In this document: piece after piece, positions 55,511 through 64,000 of the stretch
How positions within the stretch are numbered: the first letter of the stretch is position 1
Layout of the letters: each line of letters starts with the position of its first letter
From: Cylicocyclus nassatus
Lineage: Eukaryota > Nematoda > Chromadorea > Rhabditida > Strongylidae
Direction: 5' to 3'
NCBI GenBank assembly: GCA_958299035.1
Contig: CATQJL010000316.1
Location: 18,267,676-18,331,675, forward strand
DNA: 64,000 nt
The notes under the pieces: model-generated
What the model was told of the DNA's origin: nothing
Seen by the model: the letters and a program-made list of their open reading frames with translations, nothing else
Databases searched by the model: none
Made by a program: the position numbers and the translations under genes

Positions 55511-57089
55511 ATCAGTGTTCTCGGGAGAGCACACGCTTACTCGGCTTCTGTCAACGTACTTGTAAGGTTTTTAGCGATTTAGTTACATATAACAATTACT
55601 TGCTCATTCTTTATGCTAGTAGTGAGTATAGCTCTACAGGTTCAACTCACGGTAGCGCATATTGCGTAGTTGTCTCAAATTACTCTCAGTGCTGACTCAT
55701 TTAGTAACCAATTCTTTTTTACTTTGGTTAGTACACATCAGAAACTCCGTAGCACCTATGCTTTTGACGGTTACATATGTACTGTAAATCGCAATTCATC
55801 AAGCCGTATTTCAAAAACTTCGAAGCTGCTAAATTCATAGTAAGTTTCAGGATTCGAACCTAACTACTGGTCTTTGCAATTTGGAGTCATCGTCACTTGT
55901 GGTGGATAATGCTAGGTAGGTACAGATTGGTAAGACTGTTTTAAGCATCAAATTTGGTAATGGAATAATTGATCTTTGAAATTGCGTTCACCGTACTATC
56001 CCACATTCGAGGATAACCTTCGCGGCGTTCTTGAAAATGAACTTTTGTAAGTTTCTGTGATTGTAAGCTAAATATCGCAGTGAAGCGTTAAAGGTAGGGC
56101 ATGTCATTGACACATTGCAGATTAACTAAGTTCAGCTGAATGAGAATCGTGCATGAAGGAACTGCGAAAAAAATCAGTGGGTATTTTTTTTCACATGATA
56201 GTCAGCTCCAACAAGTTGATATGCTTTTTAGGAGAGCGGAAGCTCTGAGAAAGAGCATAGCACAAGTAAAACATGTACCGGTTTCACCAGTCACTTTCTT
56301 ATAAATTCCATATATTCAAAGTGCTAACAGGATATATTCGCGCTCTTTAGGCCATACCAGAATGTGACTTATATTGAGGCTTGAGCAATACCTTTTTGTT
56401 AGTACACTGCCCATAACCAGTCCATGCTTTATTGCAACCTACTAAACAAAGATTTTGACAAAAATCTTATTTTCTCAAAAAGATAGAAATCTCAGAATAA
56501 ATTTGCCAAAAGTCAAGGATTTCACAAGTCTATAATTACTTTTTGGCTCATATTTTGTTGATTTTCCTAGCAAAAAAAAAACTGGCCTGTTCAAGATATT
56601 AAAAAGATGAATATATTTTTATTTAACCATTTTTTTTATTAGTTGGCGCCAGAATTCGTTACCTTCTTGATGCTAAAATTGATTTATATCTAAGGCTAAA
56701 GCATGTATTAGGTTGTAATCTCATAGTCATGCTTCCGAAGGGCGATATACAATACCCGTCGAGAAAAGTTCGCTCTGTTAACGGTAAAGTTTGCCATTTT
56801 TGATTTTCGTTTTTTTGAAATTCTAAGCGCTGAAAAATTATAGCAATGCATACATGATTGTTACTAATTATATATCTGCTATAGAAAATCCTACAAACCG
56901 TATTGATCGATACCGATAGTATTGATCAAAGATTCATGTACTACTTAGAAAATTAACAAACATTTTGTAGAGTTCGCTCTATCGAATACGTAAATTCCAT
57001 AATCGCATGTCTTGGTAGAATATGCTCTGATATATTATTTTGTTTTTGTATTAATTTATTATCTGCAAATTTTACTTTTGTACCCGCCT
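55511..57089. other. no recognised feature; traces of the A/B flanks
   Basis: 55560-55760 has words shared, inverted, with 24080-24240 and 41750-41880 (CAAGCAAT/ATTGCTTG and TAGAGCT-like blocks), the old upstream flank of the family. A lone TAGGTTGTAATCTCATAGTC at 56707 may be a transposon end. Confidence 0.4.
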
Positions 57090-58003
57090 AATATATTCTG
57101 TCGGTTCAAAAAATTTTCAGTATTTTGAAAGGATACGCAAATCCGGCACAGTAAAGATAAACAAACACTTCAAGATGTATGCGATGCAAAATCTCTTCCT
57201 CTTTTCAACCGTAGTCTTGTCGGTGTAATTCGATGAGAGAGTGTCGAGATAATCATTGGACATTACAGCTTCTTCGTTCTTACATTGTCTGTTTTATTTG
57301 ACTATTGGGAAAGCTTTGATAGCTACCAAATAGGGAGAACCTTTTGCCAACTGAAACAATTTTTTGTAGCTCTCTGGCATACGTTTCCAAAATTTTTGAA
57401 GTTATATTTTTGAAGTAGCCAAATTTTATATTCGGCCCTAACCCTGTGAAAAATGGAATGGTAAACAGTTCCGGTTTCTTCTAAAGCAGTTTTTTTTTCG
57501 TTTTCTGGCAATTTCTCTCCTTGGCGAAACGCAAAATTCGCGGAGCAGTATCTCTCAATTTTACGAGTGCATACTGACGTACCCTAAGTGATAATTTTAA
57601 TATTTCGAAGAGAAATTTATTTATTATCTAAAGTTAGTAATAGTATTAATAAGGTGTTAAAACTTCAGTATTCTGAAGATCAGTATTGGTGCAATAACAG
57701 ATTATGCGTTTTTTTCCAGAACTCAAAACCTTTGGAAAATTATTTAGCATCTAGAGTAGCTTAAAAAATGAGAGGAGTTGCTTCAGCTGGCAAAAGGTTT
57801 GCCCTACTTGCTGGCTATTGAAGTTCTAAAAGTGCAGAATAAAAATTTTAAAAATTGGCGAAAGTTGGACGTGGTGAAAATGAAGGGTTGTAATTTTTAA
57901 CAGTTGTCTCAGCATTCCCTCAACAAATCACATTGGGAATACAGCTAGATCTATTGTATTTGCCGATGGATTTAAAAACTAATAAACCTTTTGCAGAAGC
58001 CTA
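57090..58003. mobile_element. diverged foldback related to the 21.7-22.6 kb element
   Basis: Inverted blocks at 57180-57350 and 57770-57930 repeat GAGAGAGTGTCGAGAT / CTCAGCATTCCCTC, and TAGGGAGAACCTTTTGCCAA / GGCAAAAGGTTTGCCCTA. The order is the same as in 21720-22550. Terminal bases are eroded. Confidence 0.55.
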
Positions 58004-58534
58004 ATTTTTCCTTTCAAAATATCAGCTTAATGCGAAGATGATGGTCGTTTTCTGAGCATTCTTTCAAAACAACTTTTTCGCATCGAGATTTCTTTGAACG
58101 GATAAGCATATTTTTGATAAAGTTTTTTTCATGCACCATATATTTTTTACCGAGGTTATTTCCAGTTTTCCTATTGAGTTTGTGGTCCATCCAGTATGTT
58201 CGGTTGTACAAGGGTTACCTAGTTTGTTGCGCTAGCATCCCCCTTTCACAGTTACTCCGTAATACTCCTTGAATATTGGTCGCTTGTTGGTCAGCGAGGG
58301 TGGCATGTGTAGACTTATATGAATATTCGTTATGGCAGCGCTTCTAATAGTTAATCCTTGTGTTCTATCATTCATGAGAGTGTGGACCTAGACTGGCGAA
58401 TGGTCTCAAAAAAGCAATTTTATTTTTCAGCGGTAAGCCTTTCTTGTTTCTGTGTTTCTGCATTTCTAACATTGATTTTTTTCAAGAATCTGTTAATCAC
58501 TAACCCGACATTATGGTGCGCCTGTAGCGTATTC
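58004..58534. other. no recognised feature
   Basis: Only short frames; a 60-codon hydrophobic frame at 58358-58540 runs into the microsatellite and is not supported. Confidence 0.35.
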
Positions 58535-58537
58535 AAA

Positions 58538-58624
<87 letters not shown>

Positions 58625-58627
58625 AAA
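58535..58627 (+). repeat. (AAAT)n microsatellite, about 22 units
   Basis: An uninterrupted run of AAATAAAT over roughly 90 bases. Confidence 0.95.
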
Positions 58628-58844
58628 ACATCTCATGATGGTTGAAATGGGCTTATACTATCTCATCTGTTAAAAAGTTACAAAGCTTCAAATAATTGAA
58701 TTCAAAATTAGATTTTCACTGCACTCACTTTTCTGGCCAGAATTCGGGCGCAAATCAAGATGCTTCTCCGGAAATTTAGCTACTGCATGTAAGCAAGGTG
58801 TCCTCATTATGCACACTCAACTTTTTCTTTGAATTTATCTAGAC

Positions 58845-59395
58845 TGACATATCGGCGCCTCAACATGGGGAGCCGTTGCGGTCAATCTGTTTCATTGAAG
58901 AAAATCGCCAAAGCTTTGCTCAGTTCTGTAAGCGTAAGTTCATCCTGTTGAAAATTCTTGCTATTTCTCTTTCAATCAGAAAATGAAAAAATTCTGTTCG
59001 AGAATTGAAGGACCACTGAGGAAATGGCGAAAAAGCTGACAATTTTGGATTTTTATCTTTATTTTATTTTTTCAGATCCTTTTTGCTCAAACATTTTGCA
59101 TCTTTTTTTGTCCACCAGACCTGCGACTACAAGAGAGGCAGCTTTTCATTTATCTTGACAAAATATGAAGGGAGTTATGAGTTGTTAAAAATAGGTTTTA
59201 GGAAAAAAAATTCGCTTGTTTTTAATCCATATTTTACTGACTGTGATGTGAGTATAGATGAATGTGCGCTGTACTTCAAAACGTTGCTACTTGTAGTGGT
59301 CCTTATCGCGTTCAAAAATGTAAACTTTTCAGAGAGTTATAGCACTTCAGATTGAGAATTCGCAAAACGGCCATGATTTTTGCATCAACGTAATG
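58845..59395 (+). other. exon-like segment and relic of the 49.2 kb element family
   Basis: A frame from an acceptor-like TTTATCTAG (58841) reads GEPLRSICFIEENRQSFAQF up to a donor-like GTAAGT at 58931. 59320-59395 then follows the right end of the 49220-50129 element (GAGTTATRRCACTT, GAGAATTYGCAAAAC). The exon idea and the transposon idea compete; neither is firm. Confidence 0.25.
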
Positions 59396-60779
59396 CTTGA
59401 TTCAGATTGCTCTCGTGTTCGCTGTTATTCCGGAAATATTTGTGTCAATATGTTCCAGGTATTTTCCAGGTTCTAACTTGATGTTGATGAGCTTTTTGAA
59501 GGTTAAAAAAACATCCAACGTGTACGCTACTGCTATTTATCATTCAAGTATCCTCGACCACTTGAGGTTCTCAACTTTTCCTTAGTAACGGAAATGCATA
59601 CGAACCAGACTGGATCGCAATGTATGCAATCTTATAGCATTGATCAAATTCACGCGACGTGCAAGCGTACTTTCTTTGTCTAATAAGCAGAGGGGTCCGG
59701 AAGAATTCGCGGGTTTCCTTTTATTGAAAGTCAGCGAAAAAATGAATTAATGACAGAGCTTTCAAAGAAAATCAACATTCTGTCCCTTTAATTAGACTGT
59801 TCCATAAGTCTTGCTCCAAGACGACTGCTATGTATCCTTATGTGCTACTTTTGACCGTAAATTTTGTATTGTAAAACTCAAGGAACAAATCAAGTAGCTG
59901 GAAATCATATTCATAGAGACTCCCAGTCAGCTCAATTGTCTCAAAAAAATGTCCCTTTATAACAAAAACAAGCAATACATCGGATTCTATTGGAGCATGC
60001 CGCAAATTTTGCTTTTCTATGCACTTTTAATTTCAGTTCATTGGTTATGCAGTATTTTTAAGAACGAGAAGGCTCTCCAAAATTTCGCCAAAATCTGTCA
60101 GAACGAAGAAATTCGTTTGGAATATAGGAATTTACGAATTTTCTTTCTGTCCAAGGATTAAGGAATCTGATATATTTTTGAGATCCAAAAGCCTTGAAAA
60201 GGAAAGTCATTTTAGTTGAAGCGGCGCTTCAATACTAAATTCACTCGGTTGAAAAGCATATCGGTAATCATTAGGTTGGTAAAAATAATTTTGGTCGTTT
60301 TTAATGGTTTGTAGAAATGTCACAGGTAATTCTGTGACATAGCACTCGTTTTCATTGCAAGAACAAGTGCTTATTCATCACTGCCGACTTCCTGCCATTT
60401 GTAGCACTATTTGAGGTATAGATAGTAGATAGACTCTATAAGCCTTCTGTGATAAAGCCTCTATCTGCCCTCTAGATTAAAGCTCAATCGTCCACTTTGG
60501 TCACATATTTCCGGTCGTACTGTCACTTCCTTCCGGCGCGGACACTTTATAAAGATGTAGACGGTGGGTTCAACGTGGTTTTGAACTTTTTTGCGGATTG
60601 AGCTAGGAAAAGGTCGAAAGTAGCCAAAAGAGAGCTTTGGTGGTCTGATATCGTGGATGATGCTTTGCGCCGTTTTAAGCCTCTGAGGGGGGCAAACGCG
60701 CCGAAATGTTAAGCCATTCGAATAAAGATTTCACCATAACAAACCTGTTTGGCACAAGCAAAATTGAAGACTATATAAA
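59396..60779. other. no recognised feature; isolated transposon-like termini
   Basis: TTAGGTTGGTAAAAATAATT at 60271 resembles a mariner end. Frames at 59397-59585 and 59949-60161 lack family signals. Confidence 0.3.
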
Positions 60780-61036
60780 GGATAAAGTATTCGGCGTCTT
60801 CAATACCCTCTGCGGGCATGCGGCGAACGCACACTACTTCATGGTCGAAGAGGCGACTGTATGCGTGCGAGCGTTTACAGTGACTTGCGGAGGTCAGCCG
60901 ATTACCAAGTCAGTGCTTTTATCCTCCCAGATTACTCTGGTATCAATTCACCGTCTCCGGAGAGTAGAGGGATTGGTTGGCCCAGGGGCGGGATCGAACC
61001 TGGCGGCACCTCGTACCACTACGCCACTCGCCCCCC
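60780..61036 (-). mobile_element. tRNA-derived SINE
   Basis: Read on the minus strand it starts GGGGGGCGAGTGGCGTAGTG, with an A-box (61027-61014, GTGGCGTAGTGGTA) and a perfect-looking B-box GGTTCGATCCC (61000-60990), then CCTGGGCCAACCAATCCC and a non-tRNA body with ACTTGGTAATCGGCTGACCT. The A-B spacing is shorter than in a real tRNA and there is no anticodon arm, so it is a SINE head. The 3' end is estimated. Confidence 0.7.
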
Positions 61037-63167
61037 GAAGAATATATACAATGCCCAATTTTGAATTAAATTGGAATATTCAAGCTATCACAGATGAATT
61101 CGTATATAAATTGATACCATTCGAAAGAGTAAATTAAGTAAAATTGGACGGTTAACTATTTTTGCTCAGAAATTATTTTTTGATGACGAAATGGTGCAAA
61201 AAACCAAAAAAAAGATTTTTTTGTCAAATTTGCGACAAATCATTCCAGAAATCAAACTGAAATTGAGTGCAAGGCTCAGGAATGGTACACAAGCATACGA
61301 TTTTGATAATTGCAACCATTCAAATGGCCATAGGTGTCAAATTCAAGCGATTTCAGTTGCTCCCGAATAGCAGATCAAGGCTGCAGTATTGTTGTTATGT
61401 AACCAAAGTTTGTATTGGATTAATCACCAAATTGCTGTCTGTGCACATACCACAAGCTGAGGACGAAACTTGGAAAGTCAAAAAAGTGATTTCTTGGTAG
61501 GCTAGCCATGTATGGTCGTGACTGTCTTTTATCACTTTTGAGAAATCTGTATGACGAGTATGTGATAGTAGCTTAGAGCTACCCGCATACAAAAAATTGT
61601 AGTATGATAACAGTTGAATGAATTTTTATCAGCTTCGAAGTTACATGTCAAAACAAAATTTTGATTAGACAACCTAATATTATTGTCTCATTCAAGAGAT
61701 CTGAATAACTTTCTCAAAGTTACATGTTCAATATTTTGACCCAAAATCGCGAAGAGCCGCAAGGAAGATGGAAAGAATCGATTTATTAGGCTGGTACAAA
61801 ACTAATGAGCGTTTCTTGTGCCATGGCAGCAATGCGAGTATATGAAATTCGTGGAAGAATTTCAAAAACTCTTACATGGTCAGCATATAATGTATACACT
61901 CGAGTACTCATCGAGTGTATTTACTGTATTTTTTCACAGCTGTGAATTTAGGGGAAGAACGACGAAAATTTGGCAAACACAATCGCTCCACATGATAGTT
62001 GTATTTTGCAAACCTTCCGAAGTCCGTGAGAACCTTATTCCTGTATGTGCCGTAGGCATCGGGAAACATCACATTCAGCATAAAAGTCCGAAAAAAAGCA
62101 ATATTTTCGTATTTTTACTTTGTTTTTCTTTCTCCCCTTAGAATTTCAGCAAGTGCAGCTATGTATTTACTATGTGCGTACGACCAGGTGGGAGGCTTGC
62201 AAAGATTCTTCGCGGCGAAAATATGAATTCTAGGGTAAGTGAATTTTTTTGATTGGTTCTCAATCGAATCACGATTTCTAAGGAAGTCTGGTAGAACTTG
62301 ATATCTTGTAGATCTTGCTTTGCTCTATAGTATTTTTGAGCATTTTCAATATTTGCACTGCGGCAGTCGCGAGTGGAGCGCTCATTATTTTTGCCAACAT
62401 AGAATCAAAGTTCGCTTCCTTTGAAATGTTGTAATTTTTATTCGAAAGGCACTCCGACTAAAAGCAGCCGAGTGTGGTGCAAGAGGAACGACAGCTATTG
62501 CCAGCCGCGGCTGCCAAAATATGTTGAGATAAAAGCTCTATTTGGCAGCTACTGCTCAAGCCTTGTGATAAATGCAGTTCGGTAATGCTATCTCGAGAAA
62601 AAACGTAAAATACTCGATGTTTTACCTTCGAAACCCATTTCCGTATTTTATACGTACTATTTACGCGTCGTTTTCGACTCTCCGGTTCGATTAAAAGCAT
62701 CAAAGAAGGGAACGCTTCAGGTTTCTGCGCGCGGTAGGCAAAAAAAGAAGTTAAAGATACGCTGGTTACTGACAGCCGCGAGCTATCGTTTCTCTTGCTC
62801 GTTACCCAAAACAGCCTTGTATAAGTATGAAACTTTATATCATCTTTACAGACACTCACCGTGCATTACTTTCCTGCAGTTTGGAGAATAACGCAAAGCT
62901 ACAAACTCGTCGAGTACCCACTTACTTCTGTTACTGTTATTTGCATCCGCTTGTTCTGTTACTGATAAAAAATACGAGTTCCTGATACTCGCCGTTGTAG
63001 AGTGCTCAAGAATGCATAGCGGCTCATTTCTCTACAGCTTTACTCTTTTTTTCTAAGTGCAACATACATATGTACACCATTGTCTCATTTTTTCAGTATT
63101 TGAGCTACGCCACATGATGAGCAAACGGTCTTTGAGTGAACTCGCATTGTCACCTAGGTGATGGTGT
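61037..63167. other. no recognised gene
   Basis: An exon-like piece at 62142-62236 (after CCCCTTAG or AATTTCAG, reading SKCSYVFTMCVRPGGRLAKI, then GTAAGT) has no partner exons I could join. A 133-codon minus-strand frame at 62458-62859 is of ordinary composition and unrecognised. TAGGCTGGTACAAAACTAAT at 61789 resembles a mariner end. Confidence 0.25.
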
Positions 63168-64000
63168 CAGGGCCCGGCGGGGGTGGCGCTTTCACAAGCT
63201 GGATATCGTTTTTGGCCCGAAACGACTTCCCCTTTGTTTACCGATAAACAATGCACATAAACTTTGTTCATCATTCCTTGTTGATGCTACTGTCCTATGA
63301 ACTTAGATTCCAGCAATGTGAAAATTCTGTGCTCCGATCGCTAGCCTGCCCGCAGGCGGGAATTCGAATACGCAATTCTTGAAAGAGGAAAATAACAAAA
63401 TAGGCTCGTTTTCAATGCACAAGTAACGACATGGCACCAAATTTGCTGTGTAGTTGGAGGACCATGAGCACAAAAAAAGTATGAAGAATTATGAGAAACT
63501 TATGTGAATTTAAAAAATGGTAAGTGTTTTTCGAAATTAGGTGGCTCCCGCGCCACCTGGGAGCCACCTAATTTGGCTTCCTTCATTGGCTCCCTGCTTC
63601 CCTTCACATAATTTCCCGGATTTCTTTACATAAATGTGGACTAGGTCGAGAGTATTACTATATGTTCAAATCCGCTTCCAAAACCACCAAGGCACCGCTT
63701 CGATACAGCCCCAAATAGGGTTCACAGCGTTATGATCGGCCTCGGAAAGCGCGCTCCAATCGCAATCGGTTATTGTAAATTGTAAAGTTTCGCAGCTGAC
63801 TAATAAATGAGTAGTTTCTTAGATACACAAACGTCAAAGTTTGTGCAAATCTTGACCCTGTGTTTTTTTATAGATTCTTTTGCGGATGAACCCATTAAGC
63901 TGAAACCTTGATGATCCGGGCTGGACCAGGAAAACCAGGTAGTACTACTATAATAAGCGCTGAGGCCGCCCATCGTATTATTTGTGTATATCTGTTTGTC
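63168..64000 (+). mobile_element. second copy of the CAGGGCCCGGC-ended element, cut by the window end
   Basis: It starts CAGGGCCCGGCGGGGGTGGC, followed by CAAGCTGGATATCGTTTTTG as in 46646 onward. The interior has TATGAGAAACTTATGTGAAT and a palindrome ATTAGGTGGCTCCC...GGGAGCCACCTAAT near 63537-63573, at a position like the palindrome of the first copy. The right end is not in the window. Confidence 0.5.

Noticed and set aside
60960..61036. A functional tRNA gene
   Set aside because: A and B boxes are present, but the anticodon arm is missing and the stems do not fold properly.
60706..61137. A 143-codon plus-strand ORF
   Set aside because: Most of it is the antisense of the tRNA-derived SINE, so coding is unlikely.

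Overview
The window looks like nuclear DNA of a nematode. The genes carry GT-AG introns, several only about 50-65 bp long with short T-rich acceptors, the coding density is very low, and transposons and short inverted-repeat elements are everywhere. I see no bacterial operons, rRNA, CRISPR array or prophage. Species cannot be named from the sequence; the nematode call rests on intron style and on CX3C-rich secreted proteins of a nematode kind.

Region 1 (1-18.3 kb, + strand) is one gene, an adenosine-deaminase-like N6-methyl-AMP deaminase (ADAL/MAPDA). It can be spliced by eye from nine exons into an open 334-codon frame with every catalytic motif. Its second intron is about 13.9 kb and has become a transposon trap. 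It holds two related palindromic MITEs, a TTAA-flanked MITE, a 1-kb mariner-like foldback element, a dead piggyBac (about 10977-14163) that itself carries a foldback element inside its transposase, and at least three degenerate or partial copies plus one open copy of an unrecognised minus-strand gene.

Region 2 (18.3-28 kb) starts with repeats, including two copies of a dispersed repeat (one with a clean MITE insertion) and a nested mariner-like element. Next comes gene A (24435-26779, +), a secreted protein with a signal peptide, three cysteine-rich blocks and two polyproline blocks.

Region 3 (28.9-45.5 kb) is an old, eroded tandem duplicate of regions 1 and 2. It has a broken ADAL 5' end (28.9-29.3 kb), a broken ADAL 3' end (38.1-38.9 kb), matching flanks, and then an intact second secreted gene B (42559-44316, +). 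Between them sit a possible 4.6-kb Tc1/mariner-type composite, a foldback element that contains an ORF, and an array of 106-118 bp units.

Region 4 (45.5-64 kb) is mostly inverted-repeat elements. It holds a third secreted gene C on the opposite strand (55360-53202), a tRNA-derived SINE (about 60.8-61.0 kb, minus) and an AAAT microsatellite. The 29.7-31.5 kb segment is repeated at 50.3-51.7 kb.

The most interesting system is the three-gene family A/B/C. The genes share exon phases, a promoter with TATA box and initiator at fixed spacing, a dibasic KR site after the signal peptide, and alternating CX3C blocks and (T-L-P)-polyproline blocks built from near-perfect 30- or 33-bp repeats. The layout suggests an extracellular, disulfide-cross-linked structural protein, such as a cuticle or pharyngeal-lining component. 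It resembles nematode abu/pqn proteins in its CX3C repeats and cnidarian minicollagens in overall layout, though it has no collagen triplets.
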